In this document: positions 38,028-47,815 of the stretch, piece by piece
Numbering within the stretch: position 1 is the stretch's first letter
Layout of the letters: every line of letters begins with the position of its first letter
From: Alphaproteobacteria bacterium
GTDB taxonomy: Bacteria > Pseudomonadota > Alphaproteobacteria > SMXQ01
Reading direction: 5' to 3'
Assembly (NCBI GenBank): GCA_030831315.1
Contig: JAURLI010000007.1
Location: 1-64,000, forward strand
Length of the DNA: 64,000 nucleotides
The notes under the pieces: model-generated
Told to the model about the DNA's origin: nothing
Seen by the model: only the letters and a program-made list of their open reading frames with translations
The model's database searches: none
Program-made: the position numbers and the translations under genes

Positions 38028-38270
38028 TCATCGCTTGCCCCGGGGCGGGCTGCCCTGCCCCGCTTTCTTCGCCTGTACCCAGGCCAGCTTCTTGAGAACC
38101 GTATCGGTCATTTCCTTCTCGCTCGCCGTGGTCGGGGCCAGGATGGAAACCTCCAGAAAGCTGCGGGTATCGACGGCGGACACCTTGACCGCATTGCCGA
38201 CGCGGTGGAACTCGACGATGACGCCGTCATCCCCCGCCGTCCCCCCTCTTTTTCCAGCCCCTGCCGCCAT
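38028..38270 (-). CDS. Small DUF6898-like protein
   Basis: An 80-residue protein. The core GVIVEFHRVGNAVKVSAVDTRSFLEVSI and the tail VLKKLAWVQAKK match a small alphaproteobacterial family of unknown function that I recall as DUF6898; the name is from memory. The ATG used follows GGGACTTGGAAA. A second frame starting 44 bases upstream encodes a plausible N-terminus (MTDQVVAAFQQGLGKWRQGLEKEGG) that is out of frame with this protein; a frameshift in the GC-rich run at 38230-38260 cannot be excluded. It is 42 bases before livH and may share its transcript. Confidence 0.6.
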   Translation of the reverse strand: MAAGAGKRGGTAGDDGVIVEFHRVGNAVKVSAVDTRSFLEVSILAPTTASEKEMTDTVLKKLAWVQAKKAGQGSPPRGKR

Positions 38271-38367
38271 TTTCCAAGTCCCTGCTGAAATGCCGCAACC
38301 ACTTGATCCGTCACTGTATTCGAAAGCCTGAGGCGATGCCAACCGGGATGGATCGCACGTTAACGTC

Positions 38368-38373
38368 ATTATA
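38368..38373 (-). promoter_or_regulatory. Possible -10 box for the DUF6898-liv unit
   Basis: On the minus strand TATAAT, a perfect -10 hexamer, lies about 98 bases before the DUF6898-like start. No good -35 box is placed 16-18 bases before it, so activation or another sigma context is possible. Confidence 0.4.
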
Positions 38374-38377
38374 ACTA

Positions 38378-38398
38378 AATGCTTTTAGCTATATGCTA
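38378..38398. promoter_or_regulatory. Paired ATGCT element, kinase/liv divergent promoter
   Basis: AATGCTT and ATGCTA half-sites are spaced 14 bases start to start, with TTAGCTAT between. A closely similar element occurs between ldtR and hemB. It lies beside the -10 box of the liv side and 23 bases before the kinase ATG. Confidence 0.4.
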
Positions 38399-38420
38399 TG
38401 ACGTATTTTGAGGTCTCAGC

Positions 38421-41381
38421 ATGTCATCACCAGAAAACAAAAGCCGATATCCCCAGCCCGAAAAACACAATCGCAGGGGCGAACGCGCAACCCGAAGAAG
38501 GGCCGCGCACCAGTTGATCGCCTTGGCCCGCAATCCTGGTTCGGCCCTCATTACCGCCCTGATCGGAATGGCGGTCACAACGGCAGCGGTTGCACTTATC
38601 CAGAATCCCGAAAGCAGCGGATACGCGAGGATATTCCAACCGATCCTGAATATCGATGGCATGACCCCCGGAACGGTACAGGTATTCCTGACGGGAACCC
38701 TCCTCACCCTGTTCTATGCCGTTCACGACTTTGCCAAGGTCATGCGCGAACGCCGCATTCTCCGTACTGCCGCCGCGCAGGCGATCCGGCTGGCCGCCGC
38801 TCACAACGAACAGTCGGCGCTCGCAACGAAACTTGCCGATGCCAATGAAGCCCTTGCGCAAACTCGGGATCAGCTGACACAGGCAATCGAAGCCATCACC
38901 GAAGGCTTCGTTCTTTTCGATGCGAACGACCGCCTGATCATCTGCAATAATCGCTACCGCAACATGCATCCCAATACCAGGCACCTGATCCAGCCGGGTG
39001 TCTCCTACGAGGAAATTCTGCGAGCCGGGCTCGCGCTGATGCCGCCTTCGGATGCAATAGGCCAGGAAGAGGCCTGGTTTGCAGAACGGATGGCCCAGCA
39101 TCGCAATCCCCGCGGCACCTTCGTGGTCCAGTTCAGCGACGGACGCTGGATTCAGATCTCCGAAAAGCGCACGGCGGACGGAGGATGGGTCGGCACCCGC
39201 TCCGACATTTCACGCCTGAAACAGGTCGAAGAAGAGTTGCAATTCCGCGTCGCGGAAATGGAGGATACGCAATCCCGTCTCGAACGCCAGGGACAGGATC
39301 TTTCCGCGCTTGCCCAGGAACTGGCCGATGCGCGCGACGATTCCGAGAAGGCGAACCGGGCGAAATCAGAATTCCTCGCCACCATGAGCCATGAAATTCG
39401 CACACCGATGAATGGCATCATCGGCATGACCGGAATGCTGCTTGATACGAATCTGGACGCAAACCAACGCGTCTATGCGACATCAATTCGCGAATCGGCC
39501 GATGCACTGCTGACCATCGTCAATGACATCCTTGATTTCTCCAAGCTCGAAGCCGGCCGGATGGAGCTTGAGGAAGTCGAATTCGATCCCGCCAATATCG
39601 TCGAAAGCACGCTCGAATTGCTTGCGCCACGCGCTCGCGACAAGGGACTGATTCTGGCGAGCCATGTTGCCCAGGACGTCCCGCGGCGGGTTCTCGGCGA
39701 TCCGGGACGGCTGCGCCAGATACTCCTCAACCTCATCGGCAACGCGGTCAAGTTCACCGAACAAGGCTCGGTGACTGTCGAGACCCGCAGGCAGGCTTCG
39801 GCAGACGGCCTGCGCCTTGCTTTCGATGTCAGGGATACCGGGATCGGAATTCCTGCCGAAGCGCAGGAAAGACTGTTCACCCGTTTTTCCCAGGCCGATT
39901 CCTCGACATCGCGTCGCTACGGTGGAACGGGCCTCGGTCTCGCGATCTGCCGCAAGCTATCCGAAGCGATGGATGGCGAGATCGGACTCGAAAGCACACC
40001 CGGCGCCGGAAGCCGTTTTTGGTTTCATGTCCTGCTGAAACGAACCGAAAATGCGCCCCTGCCGCCGAAGCCCCTCACCGGCCTCAAGGTCCTTCTCGCC
40101 GAACGGAACCCGGCCAGCCGAACGCTGCTCGCCCGCCAACTCAATGACTGGCGCGCCAAGGTCACCGGGGCGGCAGATATGGAGGAGGCAAGATCGGCGA
40201 TCTTGCATAGTGCGACGGGCGGCCTCCCCTTTGACGTCTTGCTGGTCGATGCGCAAATCGCCAAGAAAGACAATACCGGCGACCTCGTCAGGCGCGCTCA
40301 TGCCGCCGGAATTTCCAGTTGCGGCCTCATTGCCTACTCGGCCGACCGGGAGCATGAAAAATTGCTCGCCGATCAGGAATTCGATTTTTGGCTGTCCCGG
40401 CCCACGCGCGAATCGGCTCTCTACAACCAGCTTGCCGAGATCAAGTTCGCCGATGGCGCCGAAAAACGCAGGTCGGGAACATCTGCGCTGAGCGCCAACC
40501 TCGCCGCGGAAGAAATCGCTCTTTCACAGCTTCGTTCGCCAGAGATACCGCTACGCGTCCTCGTCGCCGAAGACAATCACGTCAACCAGCTCCTGGCCTC
40601 TGCCATGCTCGCGAAACTCGGGCACCGGGCCGATGTCGTCGCCAATGGCCGCGAAGCCGTCGATGCGGTGCGGACACTGCCTTACGACATTGTGCTCATG
40701 GACGTAATGATGCCGGAAATGGACGGCTTCGAGGCGACGGCCGAAATCCGCAACCTCGCCCCCCCTAAATGCGACATTCCCATTGTTGCCCTGACCGCCA
40801 ATGCCATGAAGGGCGACGACAAGATCTGCCTTGCCAAGGGAATGAACGACTATCTTTCGAAACCGGTCGACATGCTCAAGCTTTCGACCGTCATCAATCG
40901 GTGGTCACGTAGCATGGTTGCTTCTGTCCGCAATGGGGCGGCCGGAGGCGTTCCAAAGAAGGAACCAGAGAAAGCCAATGCCTCTACTCCCCAGGTCGAT
41001 GGCGACGTGATCAAGATTCTTTTTGCAACGCTGGGGCCCCAGCAGGCCCGAAAGCTCGTCACGGCGTACTGCAGCAACGTCCGTGAATTGACGGGCAGGC
41101 TCGACAGCGCATTCGTGAAAGAAGACCTAGAGACCGTTCTCGGCCTTGCCCATGACATCAAATCGTCATCAGGCAGGTTCGGTGCATGGGTCCTGCACGA
41201 AACGGCGAAATCGGTCGAAATCGCGGCGCGAGAGAAAAATATTCGCGTCGTCGGCGATCTGCTGCCAAATCTCAAGCGCATGGTGTCGGGTGCCACGGGC
41301 GCGCTCGAACGCATGGTTCAAACATCGGCCGAGCAAGATGACGGGGCCGTTATCGTTGATGACGGACGCGCCGCTTCATAG
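38421..41381 (+). CDS. Hybrid sensor histidine kinase (TM-PAS-HisKA-HATPase-REC-REC-HPt)
   Basis: A 986-residue membrane kinase. Two helices (about 38-60 and 84-102) are followed by a short coiled coil, a PAS domain (155-265, GFVLFDANDRLIICNNRYR), HisKA with phosphoacceptor H324 (FLATMSHEIRTPMNGIIGM), and HATPase (NLIGNAVKF, DTGIGIP, GGTGLGLAI). A first receiver (about 555-670) keeps D610 but lacks the acid pair and conserved Lys and looks degenerate. The second receiver is intact with D761 and K814. A C-terminal HPt domain has H911 (LAHDIKSSSGRFGA). The layout is that of BarA/ArcB-like phosphorelays. GAGGT precedes the ATG. No cognate regulator is adjacent; signal unknown. Confidence 0.93.
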   Translation: MSSPENKSRYPQPEKHNRRGERATRRRAAHQLIALARNPGSALITALIGMAVTTAAVALIQNPESSGYARIFQPILNIDGMTPGTVQVFLTGTLLTLFYAVHDFAKVMRERRILRTAAAQAIRLAAAHNEQSALATKLADANEALAQTRDQLTQAIEAITEGFVLFDANDRLIICNNRYRNMHPNTRHLIQPGVSYEEILRAGLALMPPSDAIGQEEAWFAERMAQHRNPRGTFVVQFSDGRWIQISEKRTADGGWVGTRSDISRLKQVEEELQFRVAEMEDTQSRLERQGQDLSALAQELADARDDSEKANRAKSEFLATMSHEIRTPMNGIIGMTGMLLDTNLDANQRVYATSIRESADALLTIVNDILDFSKLEAGRMELEEVEFDPANIVESTLELLAPRARDKGLILASHVAQDVPRRVLGDPGRLRQILLNLIGNAVKFTEQGSVTVETRRQASADGLRLAFDVRDTGIGIPAEAQERLFTRFSQADSSTSRRYGGTGLGLAICRKLSEAMDGEIGLESTPGAGSRFWFHVLLKRTENAPLPPKPLTGLKVLLAERNPASRTLLARQLNDWRAKVTGAADMEEARSAILHSATGGLPFDVLLVDAQIAKKDNTGDLVRRAHAAGISSCGLIAYSADREHEKLLADQEFDFWLSRPTRESALYNQLAEIKFADGAEKRRSGTSALSANLAAEEIALSQLRSPEIPLRVLVAEDNHVNQLLASAMLAKLGHRADVVANGREAVDAVRTLPYDIVLMDVMMPEMDGFEATAEIRNLAPPKCDIPIVALTANAMKGDDKICLAKGMNDYLSKPVDMLKLSTVINRWSRSMVASVRNGAAGGVPKKEPEKANASTPQVDGDVIKILFATLGPQQARKLVTAYCSNVRELTGRLDSAFVKEDLETVLGLAHDIKSSSGRFGAWVLHETAKSVEIAAREKNIRVVGDLLPNLKRMVSGATGALERMVQTSAEQDDGAVIVDDGRAAS

Positions 41382-41410
41382 ATTGATCGCCGACCGAGAG
41401 AGGACAAGAA

Positions 41411-41440
41411 AAAGCGCCGCGGCCCAAGCCGCGGCGCTTT
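41411..41440. terminator. Bidirectional terminator between the kinase and ldtR
   Basis: AAAGCGCCGCGG, loop CCCAAG, CCGCGGCGCTTT: a 12-bp perfect stem between convergent genes. The T run is better on the minus strand (TTTTTC), favouring ldtR termination. Confidence 0.88.
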
Positions 41441-41465
41441 CATCTGCGAAGATGACGTTTTCAGG

Positions 41466-42002
41466 TCAGGCGGCGCTGACGCTATTGAGAGGGCCGCGCA
41501 AGCCGAGAGCGAGCAAGCGCGTCCAGAACTGCTCGAGGTGGCGCAACGACTTGATTGCGTCCTTCAGTTCGTCGACATGGGCCGGATTGGTCTCGAGTTC
41601 CTCGATGTGGCGCGTGAACATGACCTTCATGCGGCCGTAAAGTTCGAGGCCCTTCGGAGACAGGCGCACCCGGATGGAGCGGCGGTCGTGGGTCGAACGC
41701 TCGTGCACGAGATAGTCGTTTTCGACCATCTTCTTGACGTTGTAGGAAACGTTCGAGCCGAGGTAGTAGCCACGGTTGGTCAGTTCGCCCACCGTCAGCT
41801 CTTCCTCGCCGATATTGAAAAGGATCAACGCCTGCACGTTGTTGATATCTTCCATCCCGAGGCGGTCAAGCTCGGTCTTGACCACTTCGAGGAAATGGCG
41901 GTGCAGACGTTCGATCAGGAAAATCACGTCCTGGTAGATATGGTCCACGGCATCCTCGCTTCGCAAAATGACCCTGAATGGGGGGACTGTTTGGCCCCGC
42001 AT
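41466..42002 (-). CDS. ldtR: LdtR-type MarR family transcriptional regulator
   Basis: A protein of up to 178 residues with the MarR fold. LIERLHRHFLEVVKTELDRLG, VQALILFNIGEEELTVGEL, RGYYLGSNVSYNVKKMVENDYL and STHDRRSIRVRLSPKGLELY match the LdtR group, known from Liberibacter and rhizobia to control an L,D-transpeptidase gene and stress tolerance. The ATG given has a weak ribosome site; a GTG 54 bases downstream has GAGG 6 bases before it and may be the true start. It diverges from hemB, and the paired ATGCT element lies over its likely promoter. No ldtP-like gene is in the window. Confidence 0.88.
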   Translation of the reverse strand: MRGQTVPPFRVILRSEDAVDHIYQDVIFLIERLHRHFLEVVKTELDRLGMEDINNVQALILFNIGEEELTVGELTNRGYYLGSNVSYNVKKMVENDYLVHERSTHDRRSIRVRLSPKGLELYGRMKVMFTRHIEELETNPAHVDELKDAIKSLRHLEQFWTRLLALGLRGPLNSVSAA

Positions 42003-42021
42003 GTGCCCATTATCCGAAGTG

Positions 42022-42040
42022 AATGCTTAAGATTATGCTA
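42022..42040. promoter_or_regulatory. Paired ATGCT element, ldtR/hemB divergent promoter
   Basis: AATGCTTAAGATTATGCTA carries the same two half-sites as the element before the kinase, here 12 bases apart. It overlaps a CATAAT that may be the ldtR -10 box, so autoregulation is conceivable. Confidence 0.42.
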
Positions 42041-42067
42041 ACTGGTAAAGGTGCAAAATCCCTGTAA

Positions 42068-43198
<1,131 letters not shown>

Positions 43199-43237
43199 GG
43201 CAACCGGCGCGGCGCGGACCAGGGAAGACACCGCCCG

Positions 43238-45646
43238 ATGCCACGATTTCTTCGACTGACCGGAAAAATCCTGCTGATCACATTGGTCGCCGTCGCCGTG
43301 CTGGCGGGCGGTCTTTACGTCTGGCTGCGCTCGTCGTTGCCGCAGACTTCCGGCTCCCTGTCGCTCTCCGGCCTGTCCGCTGCCGTGACGATCGACCGCG
43401 ACCCCCACGGCCTCGTTCACATTCGCGCGGGGAGCGCCGACGACGCCTATTTCGCCCTCGGCTTCGCCCATGCCCAGGACCGCCTGTGGCAGATGGAAGC
43501 GACACGCCTGTTCGGACGCGGCCGCCTCGCCGAAGTCACCGGCGAACGTTTCATCGCACAGGATCGGCTGATGCGCACCCTTGGCATCGGGCGCGCCGCC
43601 GATGCGTCCTACGCCGCGCTGTCGCCCGAAGCGCGCGGCGCCGTCGATGCCTATGCCCGCGGCGTCAACGCTTTCCTTGCCGCCCATCGCGGCGCCCTGC
43701 CGCCCGAATTCGCCTTGCTGTTTCACAGGCCTGAGCCGTGGCAACCATCCGACTCGCTGATCTGGGGGCGGTTGATGGCGCTGGCGCTGTCTGGCAACTG
43801 GCGGCGCCAGTTGACCCGCGCGCGCATGGCGAAAATTCTTTCCCCCGATCAGGTCAGGCAGCTTTACCCGCCCTACCCTGATGACGCCCCGGTCACCGTC
43901 GACGGGGATCCCCGCGCGCAAGCACCCTTGCCGGAAATGCCGGTGATGGGGCCGGAGTTTCCCTTCGCCCTCATGACGCCCGTCCTGCCGCCCGCGCCGG
44001 CCGCGGATACGGCATCGAATTCATGGGTGGTAACTGGCGCTCGCACCCGCAGCGGCGCGCCGCTGCTCGCCAACGACCCGCACCTCGGCCTGCGCGCGCC
44101 GAACCTCTGGTACCTGGCGCGCATCGAAGCACCCGGGCTGTCGCTGTCGGGCGCGACCGCGCCGGGCGTGCCGTTTCATGTTCTCGGCCACAACGGTGCA
44201 ATCGCCTGGGGCATGACGACGACGGGCGCCGATACGCAGGACCTCGTCGTCGAGCGCGTCGCCGCCAACGATCCGACGCGATACGTCACGCCCGACGGCA
44301 CGGCCGCCTTCGTTTCCCGCGAAGAAGTCGTTCGCGTGCGCGGGGGCAAGGATATGCGTTTCATCGTGCGTGAAACCCGCAATGGTCCGGTTGTTTCCGA
44401 TCTTTCCGACGACGCCTCGCAAATCGCCGGCAGTGGCGCCGTGCTCACCCTGCGCTCGCCTGTGCTCGCCGACAACGATGCGACCGGCAACGCACTCTGG
44501 CGCATCAACCGTGCCCGCAACTGGCAGGACTTCACCGACGCGCTGGCGCAGTTCCACGCACCGGTGCAGAACATTTTCTATGCCGATGCGGCCGGCCACA
44601 TCGGATTTTCCGTTGCCGGGCGAATACCTTTGCGTGGCACCCGCGACAGCCGCCTGCCTGCCGACGGTACCCGAGCCGATCACGATTGGGCCGGTTTCAT
44701 TCCCGCAGGCGAGCTTCCGCGCAGCTTCGACCCGTCGCGAGCCATTTTGGCAAATGCCAACAACAGGGTGACGAGGCCGCCCTACCCCCATGCCATCGCA
44801 CGCGACTGGGAAGAACCCTGGCGTGCCATCCGGCTGGAAGAGCTGGCTTCAACGCCGGGGCCACACGATGCCGCGCGCGCGAATACAATCCTGATGGACG
44901 ATCTTTCCACGGCCGCACGCACACTAGTCCCGGTCTATCTGCGACTGACGCCGCGCACGGACGAAAACGCGGCACTTCTCGATCTTGTCGGGCGCTGGGA
45001 TTTTCGGGCCAGTCGCGACAGCGCCGCGGCTCTCGTCTACACGTCGTGGACAGCGCACCTGTCGGCCCGCCTGTTCGCCGACGAACTGGCCGAACTCAAC
45101 GGCGAATTCAGCCGCATCCGTCCGCTCCTGCTCTTGCGCGCGCTCACCGCCGACCCGGCGTGGTGCGACGACATCTCGACGAAGGGCGTTTCCGAAACCT
45201 GCAGCCAAATGCTTGCCGCAGCCCTTGGCGATGCCCGGGCCGAACTCACCCGCGACTGGGGCCCCGACCCCGCAAAATGGCGATGGGGTGCTGCGCACAA
45301 GACCCACATGCGCAACACGGCGCTCGATTGGCTGCCCCTTGTCGGGCCGCTGACCCGCATCGAGGTGGAAACCGGCGGCGATGACAGCACTCTCAATCGC
45401 GGCACCAATCGTAACCGGGGCCGGCGCGGGGGCTACCCCCATGTTCACGGCGCCACGCTGCGGGCCATCTACGACATGGCGCGCCCGGACGAGGCTCTGT
45501 TTTCCGTACCCGGCGGCCAGTCGGGAAACCCGCTTTCCCCCCATTACCGGGACCTGACCCTGCCCTGGCGCGACGGCGCCTACGTCAAGCTGCCTGCCAT
45601 GCCCGGAACCGGCACGCGGCGCCTGACCCTCTCGCCCCGTTCTTAA
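43238..45646 (+). CDS. Penicillin acylase family Ntn-hydrolase, membrane-anchored or exported
   Basis: An 802-residue precursor. Residues 8-30 are a hydrophobic N-terminal segment (signal or anchor). The alpha chain covers about 45-259; DAYFALGFAHAQDRLWQMEATR is its conserved helix. Autocleavage should expose Ser260 in the motif SNSWVVTG, which matches the nucleophile motif of penicillin G acylase beta chains. ANDPHLGLRAPNLWY and LGHNGAIAWGMTTT follow, all conserved. Such enzymes hydrolyse amides, including acyl-homoserine lactones and beta-lactams; the substrate here is unknown. AGGGAAG precedes the ATG, 39 bases after hemB. Confidence 0.9.
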   Translation: MPRFLRLTGKILLITLVAVAVLAGGLYVWLRSSLPQTSGSLSLSGLSAAVTIDRDPHGLVHIRAGSADDAYFALGFAHAQDRLWQMEATRLFGRGRLAEVTGERFIAQDRLMRTLGIGRAADASYAALSPEARGAVDAYARGVNAFLAAHRGALPPEFALLFHRPEPWQPSDSLIWGRLMALALSGNWRRQLTRARMAKILSPDQVRQLYPPYPDDAPVTVDGDPRAQAPLPEMPVMGPEFPFALMTPVLPPAPAADTASNSWVVTGARTRSGAPLLANDPHLGLRAPNLWYLARIEAPGLSLSGATAPGVPFHVLGHNGAIAWGMTTTGADTQDLVVERVAANDPTRYVTPDGTAAFVSREEVVRVRGGKDMRFIVRETRNGPVVSDLSDDASQIAGSGAVLTLRSPVLADNDATGNALWRINRARNWQDFTDALAQFHAPVQNIFYADAAGHIGFSVAGRIPLRGTRDSRLPADGTRADHDWAGFIPAGELPRSFDPSRAILANANNRVTRPPYPHAIARDWEEPWRAIRLEELASTPGPHDAARANTILMDDLSTAARTLVPVYLRLTPRTDENAALLDLVGRWDFRASRDSAAALVYTSWTAHLSARLFADELAELNGEFSRIRPLLLLRALTADPAWCDDISTKGVSETCSQMLAAALGDARAELTRDWGPDPAKWRWGAAHKTHMRNTALDWLPLVGPLTRIEVETGGDDSTLNRGTNRNRGRRGGYPHVHGATLRAIYDMARPDEALFSVPGGQSGNPLSPHYRDLTLPWRDGAYVKLPAMPGTGTRRLTLSPRS

Positions 45647-45695
45647 GCCCGGATTAACCCCGTTCCCTTACCTTCGCCGTATCCGGCCCCGCATT

Positions 45696-45718
45696 CTGGT
45701 AAACCGTAAGTTAACCAG
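45696..45718. promoter_or_regulatory. CtrA-like box upstream of motAB
   Basis: The imperfect inverted repeat CTGGTAAAC-CGTAA-GTTAACCAG contains TTAA-N7-TTTAC on the minus strand, one base from the CtrA consensus TTAA-N7-TTAAC. It lies 55-78 bases before motA. CtrA controls flagellar and motility genes in many alphaproteobacteria. Confidence 0.5.
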
Positions 45719-45773
45719 GGCCTGCGAGGGTCGGACGGGGTGCCCGTAAACCTTTGCGAACGGCCAAACAGAC

Positions 45774-46634
45774 ATGCTTTTCATCGTCGGTCTCGTTGTC
45801 GTTATTCTGAGCGTGCTCGGAGGCTATGTGGCCATGGGCGGCAAGCTCTACGTGCTGTGGCAGCCGTTCGAACTGGTCATCATCGGCGGCGCCGCCGTCG
45901 GCGCCTATATCATCGGCAACCCGATGTCCGTCCTCAAACACACGGGCGGCGCTTTCAGCAAGCTGATGAAAGGCTCCAGGTACAACAAGGACGCCTATCT
46001 CGAACTCCTGTCGCTCCAGTACACAGTGTTCAAGCTGGCAAAATCGAAGGGCATGCTGATTCTCGAATCCCACATCGAAAATCCCCATGAAAGCGAGCTC
46101 TTCCAGAAATTCCCCATCATCTACAACGACCACCACGCGCTGACGTTCCTTTGCGATTACCTGCGCATGATGGTGCTCGGCGCGGAAAACCCGTTCGAGA
46201 TGGAAACCCTGATGGATGAGGAAATCGCCACCCACCATCACGAGGAAATGCAGGTCGCCAACGCCATGCAGACCGTCGCCGACGGCACGCCGGCGCTCGG
46301 CATCGTCGCGGCGGTGCTGGGCGTCATCAAGACGATGGGCTCCATCACGGAACCGCCCGAAGTGCTCGGCAAGCTGATCGGTGGCGCGCTGGTCGGCACG
46401 TTCCTGGGCGTTCTTCTCGCCTATGGCCTGTTTGGCCCGATGGCGAGCGCTCTCAAGGCGATCTTCGATGCAGAGGTCAAATACTACCAGTGCATAAAGG
46501 TCGGACTTCTCGCCCATATGCAGGGCAATGCGCCTTCGGTTTCGGTGGAATTCGCACGTAAGGCCCTGCTCTCCGAAACCCGCCCGACCTTCTACGAGGT
46601 CGAAGAGGCAACCCAGAACGCGCCGTCGCTCTAG
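45774..46634 (+). CDS. motA: Flagellar motor stator protein MotA
   Basis: MotA with MotB forms the proton channel that drives the flagellar motor. The 286-residue protein has four helices: MLFIVGLVVVILSVLGGYVAMGG and FELVIIGGAAVGAYIIG, then after a long cytoplasmic loop ADGTPALGIVAAVLGVIKTMGSI and LIGGALVGTFLGVLLAYGLFGPM, with the conserved prolines of the motor interface. Its position just before motB and 35 bases away indicates one unit. The rest of the flagellar genes are outside the window. Confidence 0.96.
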   Translation: MLFIVGLVVVILSVLGGYVAMGGKLYVLWQPFELVIIGGAAVGAYIIGNPMSVLKHTGGAFSKLMKGSRYNKDAYLELLSLQYTVFKLAKSKGMLILESHIENPHESELFQKFPIIYNDHHALTFLCDYLRMMVLGAENPFEMETLMDEEIATHHHEEMQVANAMQTVADGTPALGIVAAVLGVIKTMGSITEPPEVLGKLIGGALVGTFLGVLLAYGLFGPMASALKAIFDAEVKYYQCIKVGLLAHMQGNAPSVSVEFARKALLSETRPTFYEVEEATQNAPSL

Positions 46635-46668
46635 CGGCCGCCGCGGTTGCGCCTGAAACGGGAACAAG

Positions 46669-47757
46669 ATGGCGACCAACGCAGCACCAATCATCGTCAG
46701 GAGGAAGAAAGGCGGCGATCACGGCGGCCACCATGGCGGCGCCTGGAAGGTCGCCTATGCCGACTTCGTGACCGCAATGATGGCGTTCTTCCTGCTGCTG
46801 TGGCTGCTCAATTCGACCACCCAGGAACAGCGTTCCGGCATTTCCGAATATTTCAATGCCGCATCGGTCGCGCGAACCACGTCCGGCGCGGGGCAGATTC
46901 TGGGCGGCGCGACGATCACCCTGGACGGCCCCAGCAGAGGCAAGGGCGCGCCCATCGGCGTTCCCATCCCTACTCCCGACAAGAAAACCAATGACAGCGA
47001 TGCCGACTCCGAGGACAAGGTCGAAGCCGGCACCAAGGACGAACGCACCAAGGAGCAGGACAACGCCGGCAAGAACAAGGACCAGCCCCCTGTCGATGCC
47101 ACCGAGGCGCAGATGCAGGAAATCCTGCGCAAGCGCGAGGAAAAGATGTTCGAGGAGGTCGAGGCGGCGCTGAAGAAGGCGGTCGAAACGACGCCCGAGC
47201 TTCGGAAGCTTGCCGAAAACCTGCTCATCGATCGCACGGAAGAGGGTCTTCGCATCCAGATCGTCGATCAGGACCGCACATCGATGTTCGCCCGCGGCTC
47301 CGCGCTACCCTATCAGCACACGCGACAGCTCCTTGAAGCCGTCACGAAAGTGGTCGCCGCGATGCCGAACAAAATCTCGATCTCCGGACATACGGATTCG
47401 ACCCCCTACGCCCGGGGTGCTTCCTATACGAACTGGGAATTGTCCACCGACCGCTCGCACGCCGCACGGCGTGAAATGATCCGTTTTGGTCTGGAGGGCG
47501 AACGTATCACGCGGGTCGTCGGCCGTGCCGATACGGAACATCTGATTACGTCCGATCCGAATTCCGCCCGCAACCGGCGTATTGCCATCACGCTCCTGCG
47601 CCAGGCTGGAGTCCCGCCCAAGGTTTCGAACGTGCCGCACAAGGCGACCCAGACGTCGTCCCCAAGCCAGGGCCCCGCCCGCGACATCGTTCCGGCCCCG
47701 GTCAACATCTCCCCCGTGCCGCCGAGGGTCGTACCCGTCACCCCCGCCAACCCCTGA
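46669..47757 (+). CDS. motB: Flagellar motor stator protein MotB
   Basis: A 362-residue protein anchored by one helix (about 31-48, AYADFVTAMMAFFLLLWLL) that carries the proton-binding D32. A long charged linker follows (about 100-145, DSDADSEDKVEAGTKDERTK), then the OmpA-like peptidoglycan-binding domain from about 225 (ISISGHTDSTPYARGASYTNWELS in blocks; VVGRADTEHL; NRRIAITLL). The C-terminal tail of about 50 residues is Pro/Ser-rich. It overlaps in function with motA and is translated right after it. Confidence 0.95.
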   Translation: MATNAAPIIVRRKKGGDHGGHHGGAWKVAYADFVTAMMAFFLLLWLLNSTTQEQRSGISEYFNAASVARTTSGAGQILGGATITLDGPSRGKGAPIGVPIPTPDKKTNDSDADSEDKVEAGTKDERTKEQDNAGKNKDQPPVDATEAQMQEILRKREEKMFEEVEAALKKAVETTPELRKLAENLLIDRTEEGLRIQIVDQDRTSMFARGSALPYQHTRQLLEAVTKVVAAMPNKISISGHTDSTPYARGASYTNWELSTDRSHAARREMIRFGLEGERITRVVGRADTEHLITSDPNSARNRRIAITLLRQAGVPPKVSNVPHKATQTSSPSQGPARDIVPAPVNISPVPPRVVPVTPANP

Positions 47758-47815
47758 CCTCGGACTGACGGCAGTAACCGCCACCGCATTGCCGCCGTCC
47801 CGCCCGGGGGGCATA

